64,000 nucleotides of DNA from Watersipora subatra. Taxonomy: Eukaryota > Bryozoa > Gymnolaemata > Cheilostomatida > Watersiporidae. The stretch spans positions 57,801,010 to 57,865,009 of the forward strand of contig NC_088712.1 of assembly GCF_963576615.1 (NCBI RefSeq), given 5' to 3'. A program made the position numbers and the translations under genes. The first letter of the stretch is position 1. Every line of letters starts with the position of its first letter. Shown here one piece after another: positions 17,101-29,100 of this stretch. A model generated the notes under the pieces. That model had not been told where the DNA came from. It saw nothing but the letters and a program-made list of their open reading frames with translations, and ran no database searches.

Positions 17101-20100
17101 AAATTCCTTTTCAAGTAGGTTTTTTTGGCAAGCGATACTTGGTAAAACTTTGATTGTACTAGCAAACTTGAAATGGTGTCTACGAGGAGAAGATATGTTT
17201 TATAGTCCAGTGGTTCCCAACTACCTTGGAGCCACAGACCCCCTGAGCTCCTTATTGAAAAGTCACGGACCCCTTTATAAACATCATAATATATATTTTT
17301 ATAACAATGCATTGTAAATTGAATTGTTATATTTTACATGGATCTTAGTATATCACTGAAATTGAAGAGGGAGAGAGAGAATTACTTGTTTGCAGGTTAC
17401 AGGTTTTGTTGTTTTGTACTACTAACCAGAAATCAGGTACTATCCAGCGATTGATGCACATAGGTGATAAAAATCTGGACCCAAAAACCTAACAAGACAA
17501 CGCGACTACCCCGCGGGAATTGCATTAGTCCCGAAACCCAAGCTAGCACATCCCCAACAGAGCTCGATCATTAAACCCCGCCCATATGATAGCCGTCGCC
17601 TATCCTTTTAGGGTTTTATATCGCTGATCCAACCACTATAAGACAGAAATAGCTGTAAATAACTAGCTAGAAAAACCAATACTGGCACCAGGCTGTGGAC
17701 CCCCTCAAAACCTCCTGTGGACCCCTAGGGGGTCCATGGACCACCAGTTGGGAACCACTGCTTTATACAGTTAAATATACATTTACAATCAGCGTCTTAT
17801 TGCTGAGGAGCTAACTGTGTTATTAGATATGTTCTGCCCAAATACTCAAATCGTATCTCCAATCTGCCTGACCACCCCTTACATTCCTACTTCTTCAGAA
17901 AATTCACTACACCCTAGACCAAACACCAACACCTTGCCAACTTTCATTATAGAACAGCCTTGTGGAGAAAGAGCTTTTTCTTTCAACAAACATAATTTAC
18001 TTAAAGGTTGACTTGCAACAAAATTCACATTACCATTATTTGATATGAAAAGATTAACTGTAATGTGAATTTTGTTGCAAGTCAACCTTTAACTAGTTTT
18101 TGTCTCATGGTCTAATTTGTTTTAAATGGCATTGACTGGTGTAAATACAGTTAATATCTATGTGTCAGTTGAGATGCTCTTGAGAGATTGTTAACAATGT
18201 TATATATTAATACTATAGTAAGGGCAAGTTATACTACAGCTATTTTGTGTTTTGCACTAAAGTACAACATGTGGTACTATAATGATAGTGCAATATCATG
18301 ACATTGCACTATAAGTCACTGTCCTTGAACCAAATTGAACCAAACTTCTAATAGATCAATATTGCACAAATATATAGCCGCGATTAGTGTTTGTTGGTCT
18401 ATGGCACTTCACAGTTTTTGAATCTAATAATCTAATTCTGTATGTTAATGAACTTCTAAGTAACATTTGCAGTGGTCATGCAAACGGTGTGTCAAGGTCG
18501 GAGGCGTGGTTTGCAGACGTAAGAAATTATTTGAATTTGGTTTTCTCCTTTATTTTCTTTAGTCTTATCGTTTAGCAAATGTTTTTATTGCTGAAAATAT
18601 GTTTTCGTATTGCAACTGAAAAGTTTCAAATTGTCAGCCAAGTTTATTGCTTGATGATGTTACAACTACATATTATGCACAGGAAGCTCAATTTCTTATG
18701 ATCGACTTTCGTCCGTTAGCAATATTTTCGTTACAGGATCGATCTTTTAAATTGGCCGATCTGATTGTGTCGGTATAATTCATATTTACCTTTGCTCGTG
18801 TGATGGTGACCTATGGCTATATTTCTATCGATCTTATGACCTGTTTCCAATTCAATGTGTGTTGTAAACAGCGGCTCTTTGATTAAATATTACGGTGATA
18901 CGTCAATATCATATGTGGCGATATAATCATATTATATATCACAATGTGATTGCATTACAATTTACACTATGATATGATCTTGCAGATAACGAATTTGAAG
19001 ACAAGGATGCCCCTTTGCTTAGTGAAATCATTGAGGTTTGTATTATTGTGTGTAATGCATCATATAGTTTAATTTAAATTACCTTGCATTTACCAATAAT
19101 GAAAATCAGTTTGAATGACATTTACATTTTGAAATAATAAGAAAAAGAAGCTATAAGAATGATGTAACAATAGAAACTATAATGAGTTTTTGTCAATCCA
19201 AAATGCTATAAACATTACTGTGTTACTACATGTAACTACATTACATACCTGTGTGTATGTACAGAATACCCTCAACAACTTCTAGTGTATCTATTAACAG
19301 TAGCATATACAATATTCAATAGTAATAGAATAATTATAATGATATATAATATAAATAATATTTAATAACAATAGTAACATCTGATGTATATATCTTATAA
19401 TGATTATAATATAATCATTACTAGGTAATATATATTATAATGTAAAATATCTTACAGTTGTATTAATATCTAGTAACATTGATATAATAATGATTATGTA
19501 TAATATGAATACTCTTTCATGAAAATAGTAACATTTATGAAATATTTAACATTTATGAAATATATAGCATTTAAAACCAATAGTAACATTTCTTTTTAAT
19601 ATAAAAAAATACTATTTCTCAAAAATAGTAACATTTAATATATACGCTTGAAAATTAAATGCATTATCAAAAATATCTAATAACATTAATAATATATGAT
19701 ACTTATAATATAATAACAATGGTGGTATGGAACGTAGAATGTAATAATAGTAGTAATATCTAATACATATAATGTCTAAAAATTATTATAATATATATTG
19801 TATATATATAATATATATATTATATATATAATATATATATATTCCCACGACTAAACGAGCGGGAGCGAAGTTTGAGAGTTTTCATGATAAATGCATGTGC
19901 ACACAACTTACGAAAATTATTCATGAACAACATTGCAAACCCTTGTTTCAAAATCTCATCAACAAATTTAATCATCGTTTTGTAGAGTCGTTAAAGTATA
20001 ATAACGATGCAAAACACATATAAGCCTATTTAAATATGTTACCAAGTCTTTGTAAATTGTAAACAGTCTCTTAAAACTTACCCATCTGATCGGATTGTAC

Positions 20101-23100
20101 ACAAATAGACAAATTAATTTGGCCGAAATTCGTCACAAAACGCTTAATAAGCTTGGTTTAATAAAAGTTAAGACCGGCAAACGAAACTCCGAGCGACAGA
20201 GAATAGAATCATTAAGTCGTGCGCATTTCACGAAAAAATAACGTGCACATTTCACCAGTCTATAGCATTGTTGAATTGCCGAAGGTTTCTGTTATTAACG
20301 TAGAAGTGCAGAAATCGTTTCTTTTTTGCCGATTTCAAAGTAACTGACATTTTGGAAACTTTTGAGTACTTTGGTATTCTAACTGATGTCCAAAGCAGTG
20401 AAAGTAAAGGAAATGACGATGATATTTTTTTCTAACGATTCTTATGAGATTATTACAATATTTAATTATAAGTTTGGATGACTATTGAAGTGTAATAGTC
20501 ACACTAACAACATCGGTGATGGGTAATATGTTACTGCTAATATTGTTTGTAAATAGTTTTGTTAAATAGATTTTCTAAAAATCTACATAAATATCACAAC
20601 TTCTTAATATTGTTAGCTATGACGTTTTGAAATGTAAACAAAATTTTGCATTGGTTTTCTATTATTACTGTATTACTATATTAATAATATTGGTTATTCT
20701 AATAATATCAGTGCATTTTACTTCTTATATTGGCCAATATTGCATTTCTCCTATTGCAGGGGGAGAGATATAAACATATAATATTTTCCTTTCATTATTG
20801 CTGTTTGTCATGACCAAACACTTTTTAAATAGATTTTCTAGAAATCTATATAAATGTCACAACTTCTCGATATTGTTAGCTATGACGTTTTGAAATGTAA
20901 ACAAAATTTTGCATTGGTTTTTTATTATTACTATATTAATAATATTGGTTATTCTAATAATATCAGTGCATTTTACTTCTTATATTGGCCAATATTGCAT
21001 TTCTCCTATTACAGGGGGAGAGATATAAACATATAATATTTTCCTTTCATTATTGCTGTTTGTCATGACCAAACACTTTTTAAATAGATTTTCTAAAAAT
21101 CTACATAAATATCACAACTTCTCGATATTGTTAGCTATGACGTTTTGAAATGTAAACAAAATTGTGCATTGGTTTTCTATTATTACTGTATTACTATATT
21201 AATAATATTGGTTATTCTAATAATATCAGTGCATTTTACTTTTAATATTGGCCAATATTGCATTTCTCCTATTGCAGGGGGAAAAATATAAACATAATCT
21301 TTTCCTTTCATTATTGCTGTTTGTTGTATATAATAACACCCACACCCAGTACATTACAGCTACCATTGCAGTTATCCTATTGCACTGCAGTGCCATTTGA
21401 CTGCTAATATTGCATTTCTCAACCAACCCTTTCTTTTTTCCAATATCACTTTGGTCGTGAGCTGTATAACAGGGGAATTTCTAGTTATAATGATATTTAA
21501 TATAAATAAATTTTAATAACAATAGTAACATCTGATGTATATAATATCTGATAATGATTATACTATAATCATTATTAGGCACTATATGTTATAATGTAAA
21601 ATATCTTATGGTTGTATTAATATCTAGTAATGTTGATATAATAATTATGTATAATATGATTACTATTTCATAAAAATAGTAATATTTAATATCTACGCTA
21701 GAAAATTATAAGTATTATAAATAATATATGATAATTATAATATAATGTAACGATGATGATATGTAACATAAAATAGAATGTAACAATAGTAGTAATATCT
21801 AATACATATAATGTCAAAGGATTATTATAAATAATATAGATATATCTGATAACAAGAACAATATAACAATGCTGGTAATATGTAATATATAGGATAGCTG
21901 ATAAACATAACATGTAATGTGAATAATATATAATATTAAAATCTAATACGCATAATACGTAATACTAATATATAATAACAACAATATCTACTATACATAA
22001 TGCATACTGGTCTATTGTGTTTATATCTTTGTATTCTTTTCCATAGTTCAAACTGTTGATATATTTCAGTGTGAGTGGCATTGCATTGTAGAACAATATT
22101 AGTCTAAGATCCTTAAATCTCTCTAAGAACATGTTCTGCATTGAGGCGGGGAAGGTACTTGGCACCGCAATAGCTAACAATGACACACTCGAGGTTTTGG
22201 ACCTCAGTTGGAATGCATTGCGTTTGGAAGGAGCTCAGGCCTTTGCAAAAGGCATAGCAGTAAGTCACTCGCTAATTCTACAACAGATAATCTTTTCTCA
22301 TGAGGGAAACTAACAAGGGTCTAGTTAGAAAGACATGAAGGGATGATTAAAAATTAGCTTACACAACATCTTAATAAATTTTATCAAAAAGTATCGACAT
22401 TTCTCTATCATATGTGATTGTTTTTGATGTTTGAGGTGACCTAACTGCAGGGATTGTTCAAGATTAAAATTGACAAAGCTTGACCGCTGTTAAAACTCTG
22501 AAGAAAATACATGCAAAATGACGTCACTAGTTGCTATCATTGCTATATTTGATATCGGCTATTAAATTGGAGTAGCAGCGTTGCGTGTCTCTATTCTGTA
22601 GGTCTATTTGCAACTATAGATATCATAATCACACTTGGCTTTGATCTGAGCATTTTAACTGCAATCAATTTTTGTTGATTTTAATCCTGATCCATCCAGG
22701 TGGTGAATCTGCTCAAAATTGTTGTAGATCTTATCAGAAAGTATTTTTCTATCATTTGCGATTGTATCTGCTATTCTAAGTGGTCCAGCTGTCAGCGTGT
22801 GTCAAGATTAAAATATACAAAATTGGATTATGATTAAAATGCTCAGAGAAAAAATATGTTCGAAATGAGGTCACTAGTTGCTATCGTTGCTATATATTTG
22901 ATAACGGCTATTGCATTCAAATTGCAGCATTCTTAGTGTGATATTCTGCCGGTCTCTTTGCATCTATAGTTGTCATAATTACACTTTCTTGTGATCTCAG
23001 ATTTTTAACCACGGTGAAGTTTTGTTGATTTTGATCTTGAAGCATCCTGGCAGTCAGATGACCTCAAGCATTAAAATCAATCACAAATGATAGAAAAATA

Positions 23101-26100
23101 CGGATACTTTCTTATAAAATCTACTAAAATTTTGCATAAGTTCATCATTAAGTGAAAAATGTTAAATTTAATTATCTCATTACTGCAAATATAATAATTC
23201 TTTTGTCCATTCACTCTACAAAAAATTCATCGGTGTTGGTTTTATCAGCGAGAAAATTGATTCTTATGTTTAAAGTGAGAAAATTATTTTCCTCAGTCAC
23301 TACCTCCTCTGTTGGCCACAGTACTACCTCCTCTGTTGGCCACAGTACTACCTCCTCTGTTGGCCACAGTACTACCTCCTCTGTTGGCCACAGTACTACC
23401 TCCTCTATTGGCCACAGTACTACCTCCTCTGTAGGCTACAGTACTACCTCCTCTGTTGGCCACAGTACTACCTCCTCTGTTGGCCACAGTACTACCTCCT
23501 CTGTAGGCCACAGTACTACCTCCTCTGTAGGCCACAGTACTACCTCCTCTGTTGGCCACAGTACTACCTCCTCTGTTGGCCACAGTACTACCTCCTCTGT
23601 TGGCCACAGTACTACCTCCTCTGTAGGCCACAGTACTACCTCCTCTGTTGGCCACAGTACTACCTCCTCTGTTGGCCACAGTACTACCTCCTCTGTTGGC
23701 CACAGTACTACCTCCTCTGTTGGCCACAGTACTACCTCCTCTGTAGGCCACAGTACTACCTCCTCTGTTGGCCACAGTACTACCTCCTCTGTAGGCCACA
23801 GTACTACCTCCTCTGTTGGCCACAGTACTACCTCCTCTGTTGGCCACAGTACTACCTCCTCTGTTGGCCACTGTACTACCTCCTCTGTAGGCCACAGTAC
23901 TACCTCCTCTGTTGGCCACAGTACTACCTCCTCTGTTGGCCACAGTACTACCTCCTCTGTTGGCCACAGTACTACCTCCTCTGTTGGCCACAGTACTACC
24001 TCCTCTGTTGGCCACAGTACTACCTCCTCTGTTGGCCACAGTACTACCTCCTCTGTAGGCCACAGTACTACCTCCTCTGTAGGCCACAGTACTACCTCCT
24101 CTGTAGGCCACAGTACTACCTCCTCTGTTGGCCACAGTCATCTGTTGCTGATGCAAGCTGATAATGGCTTTCTTTCATATAATGAAACTTTTTTTACTTT
24201 TACCATTATAAAACATATTGAAGTATTTATTGTTTAAAAATGTTTATTTTTATAAGTTATCTGATAACGGGATGTTTTTTGAGGTTTGGAAAACATTAAT
24301 TATATTTTAGCCATTTGAAATATGATCAACTTGATTGACACAAAATAAATCAGAAGAACAAGTTGCGCTTGTATATCGATGTTTAGCTGCAGTTGAATCA
24401 TGGAGACTGCACCAAATACTCACAAGTATACCATTAGCCTTAAAACCAAGATTACGTTTTATAGGGAAATCTTGGACTGAAGACTTTGAATCTTTCAATG
24501 AATGGATTTGCATCTGAGGGTACCCGAGCTATCGGTATAGCGCTTACTCTCAACAAGTATCTTGAACACTTGGATCTCAGCTTCAATAGAATTTCTAACG
24601 CTGCTGCAGCTGACTTTGCGCGCTACTTCAAAATCAACTGCACTCTGAAGACTATCAAGGTAGCTGCACAATACAGTAGACGCTCCTACAGCATGAATAA
24701 TCTATTTCGAGAGTGTTTATGTTATAGAGGTTTTACATTGTATGAACCGTAAAATACATGTAAATAGCATAATTGGTTCCAAGATCTCAAACTAACACCT
24801 TTGGCCTTTCAAAAAAGAAAAACTAAATTGACATTCTTAATTTAATGACTGCCCGGTAACTGCGTTATTATTGGTTTGTATTGACAACTTTTCTCTTATC
24901 ACTTCCACTTGGTGTAGGGTTGATGATTACGGTAATTTTATGTTAAAGGTTTACTTGCAACAAAATTCACATTACAGTTATTTGGCATCAAAAGATTCAC
25001 CATGTCTTACTCTGCTGTGTTCTAGGTGCAAAATATGTGAAAATGTGACGTCAAGCTCTTAAAAGCTCAGAAACGAACAGTTAGTCGCAGCCATCACGAA
25101 ACTGCCATAGATCGGAATCAGTTTATTTCTCTGACGTAGTCATTCCATTTAGTTATTGTTTTGACACGTGATGTTCTCACGTGAATTGAAAGGCCAATAA
25201 AAAGCTCAATATAAAACTTCTCGTAGCACTAGTTTATGACAAACACTTCGGGTTTCACCGAAGACCCTGTATCAAATATAGATGCTCGCTACTTTACAGT
25301 TTTGTTTCGGCTTGGTCTAATCGTCTAACCGTAATCTGATCATGTGACCTATATTCCTGCCAAACAGCGCGAATAATTTCTGCAGCATTTTTTGATTACC
25401 ACAGGTGACCAACAGGCTCGTCATGTTTATCAGACAATGATATGTACTCCTTCGAGCTAAGCTTAAAAAATTAAACGAATTTTCACGGTAGGTTATAAGA
25501 TATCAGTGCTGAAAGCGACAACATTACAATGATGATGAAATAGACGCGTAAAAACAATATACATGGTTTTATTGAGTGAAGTATATTTGTGAAAATATTT
25601 TGACGAATGAGGTTGCATGAGAGTGTAAACAAAAGCCATCTCATTCATCTATGTCCCATTTGAGCCGTTTTGGAAAGAGATTCTAATCTATGGCGGTTTT
25701 GTGATGGCAGCGATTAACCGTTTGTTTTAGAGCTTTTAATCACATTTGCATATATTTTGCACCTACAACACAGCAGAGAAAGACATGGTGAATCTTTTGA
25801 TACCAAATAACTGTAATGTGAATTTTGTTGCAAGTAAACCTCTAAGGTTAGCACACACCATTAATGTTAAATTAAATCAATTTTTTTCAATCTTTTTAGG
25901 CAGCAAGATTTACGCTGCAACGAAAAAAAATGTTGCATGTCTAAAATAAAGTAAAGCAAAAATATTTATTTACTATAATAAGGTAGCTGCTAACTACCTT
26001 GCTAGAACTCCATACGGTGGTAACTGAATACCTGCTCATAAACACAGCAATCTCTCGTTACTTCCTGGTTTACATTTTATGATTTCAGCGCTTCATGAGG

Positions 26101-29100
26101 TCAAAAATATTTATGAAAAATAAATAAAATGATTAAAAATAGTAAATAAATAAAATATTGTATTGACAACTTTTTCTCTCTCATATTTTGAGCTCGTGTG
26201 ATTCCTCCCCAGCATCATTGTGATAGCAGTTGCCGCTGTCTTCCTGTTTTCCTGTTACATTTTGTGAAATGTAAAAATGCGAAGTGCTTGTGACACCCTT
26301 CAGCAAGTCTCTTAGTGTTCTCTAATCTCAAAATTGTCTAATGAACTTAAGAAAAAAAGAAAACTGCTTCCGGTTACCCATAATGAAAAGGCGACTTTAT
26401 TTTTAGTTGATTAGTTTCTATTTGGCTGATTTTTACCAATCACGGGGAGCATCGGTTCCGATTGACTCTGAAAATTGAGAAATTCCTGCTCCTTGTTAAA
26501 ACTCCATGTGGTGGGAATTGGACACCTGCTCTCCTTTCTTAATGTCATATTCATACATTTATGGTATTTGTGGCATGTATAAGCCCTAGCTTACGTGTAG
26601 ATGTTTAGATGTAATGACCGTTTAAACATTGTAGCATTCAGTTCATGAGCTTTTATTGATGATTTTAATATGAGGTGAGAATTGTCTGCACATTGCAGCT
26701 CTTTGGTAACCCTATCATGTATGATGGGGCACAGGAGATCCTCAAAACTATAGCTGAAAATGAGCGATCTGCAGTCTATTCTCTCGACTTAACTGTAAGT
26801 ATCACTGAACAGATAAATGCACCATTAGCTTGGAACGGTTCATGCTAAGACTCCATACTAATCTGTAATAATAGGTAACTTCTATGTCATTGTGTGTCTG
26901 TTTGTCCTTATTAACACAGTATGTTTCTACATTATTTTAGCCGACTTTACCCAAACTTCATAGGCATATGCTCCATGCTTTCTGCCAGATTGCTAAAATT
27001 TTCGGTTTCAAAACTGCATCTAGTTCCTGGGAATCAGCCTCCTAAACACCCACCTGCTGCCTATCTGATTGATAATGAAAGAACCTAGAGGCATCTTCGA
27101 CCTTACTGCTAGTCTTTACTATAACAAGAGCCACATTTAGATGTTTAGAGAAAAAATTGCTTCGTAGAGGATTTGAACTCACGAAATTCAGCTTGGTAAA
27201 CCGACACTCTAGCAATTCACCTTCTGCCTTGTCGGAATAATTGTGCGACCAGTTATTCTCTCAGCTTTATTGGCATTCCTGACAATCTCCCATGGCATGC
27301 CTGATGATCTCTCACAGTCCATGGGACTGCCAGAGTACTGGTCTTTAAGGTCCAAACACACTAGGCGATTTTATTGTGAGCGTCATGAGGAGGGCGGAGA
27401 TATCGCTGGCGTGTGAACAAACACACTTGAGCGTTTCACTAGCAAACGATATAATGGGCACACTCACAAACTGCCAATAAAATTCCATATCATTAGTTTC
27501 TTCGAAGTTGTTAATAAATTTAGGTAAGTCAATATGGCGCCATCTAGGCAACAACGTAAACAACTTCCGCATTTATTATTAAACCTATCTCACTTTCACG
27601 GGTTGTACACTGCCTACACTACAACAAGACATAAGAAAAAACAATTATTGTATTTTTAACTGTAATATTTTTACGATTTTTATACATATTCCATTTTGTA
27701 GTGGTTTTTCATATTTAATGTATTAAATATTTACCGTTCTCAAGATGGTCAACCTGCGCAACGATTGACTCCAATGTTGGTTTTCAACTCGAATTTTTAG
27801 TAATTTTTGTTTGTTAAGGTGTACAGGACTGGGAGTGCTATTATTAAATTTATAAACAATTCAGGGTTCGTTCTGAAGATGTTTCAATCGTAACAAAAAT
27901 TTAATAGCAAATTGTCGCTGCTGTACGTTGATGAACATTGATAAGAAATAATTACCCGCCATAAATTGCAGTCTGGTAAAAACCAACCGATCGCAATGCA
28001 TCTCGCTAGCGATAAAGTTGTGTAGAGAAAGTCTAGCGTTATCGCTCTGCATGAACACGCTGTTACTATAATAGGATCCATGTCCGTCTGTACATCTGTC
28101 CGAAGACACTGTCGAAGGTTGGGAAAAAGATTATGTCGATCAGAATTCGAACTAAAAACATTCGGCTTAGCAGCCCGACACAGACCTTGTCTTATCGTCT
28201 ACCTTGCAGCGTATCAGATTAGTTGCTCATTCTTATTCTCTGTGTTTCATCGGAACACCTGATATTCTCTTACGGCATTCTAGACTACCAGGGTAATAAT
28301 ACAGTTTAATGTAGGAAGGCATTGTTTCAATTCACTAAACATCCGATGGAAGCTTCATCTACCGTAACTAAATGTTATCAATTTAAATGTTTAGTTTTTG
28401 CTTTTCATGCTGGGCGAATCAGAATCTAGATGTCAGGATGTCTGTGAAATGTGTCATACATGGTCTTATCTACAACATGACATGACATATGTGAGATGTG
28501 TCATATAGGGTCTGATGTACAACAGGACATGATGTTTACGAGATGTGTCATATAGGGTCTGATGTACAACAGGACATGATGTTTACGAGATGTGTCATAT
28601 AGGGTCTGATGTACAGCATCACATGATGTTTACGAGATGTGTCATATAGGGTCTGATGGTTCACCAAGAGTTTGTGGAACTGGTTCAGTCTCTGAATGCG
28701 GAGAAACCATTTGAAGCGGCCTATGGAGTTGTCTCCCAAGGCAAAAACATTGAGGGGACAATTGACAGGTAACTTTTACGCCATCCTCGCCTGGCTAAAC
28801 ATAGTTAGTATGAGGTTAGATACCATGTTCGCTCAGCCTATGTTTGTAAAACATTATCTCTCACAATCTTGGTAATTATGGGAGTTATCTACTTTTGTAC
28901 TGTTGTGCAGTCTGTATAAAAATGCTAGGGCCTGAAAGTAGTGTCTTTTGCTTTAGCAATCAAATAAGATTGACCCCAAAAACAGTGAGTACCTTATACA
29001 CTCTGAAATTAATAATAAGCCTTCACGTTTTTGGTTTTATTCGGCTTGGAGTTTTCTACTCATGTGTAGATCGTTTTTGCTGTAGTAGCTTTGAGCGAGA

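Noticed and set aside
23299-24138. CRISPR-like array
   Set aside because: The units are directly adjacent with no unique spacers, in a eukaryotic intron.
23152-24237. A 361-residue repetitive protein (STTSSVGH repeats) on the + strand, and a 287-residue one on the - strand
   Set aside because: Both are by-products of a 24-bp tandem array whose length is a multiple of three. There is no signal peptide, codon bias or splice support, and it lies inside an intron of a well-supported gene.
28080-28262. Open frame with VCTSVRRHCRRLG
   Set aside because: It lies in a dispersed repeat with a tRNA-like part (cf. 27100-27340 and 30010-30080), not in a gene.
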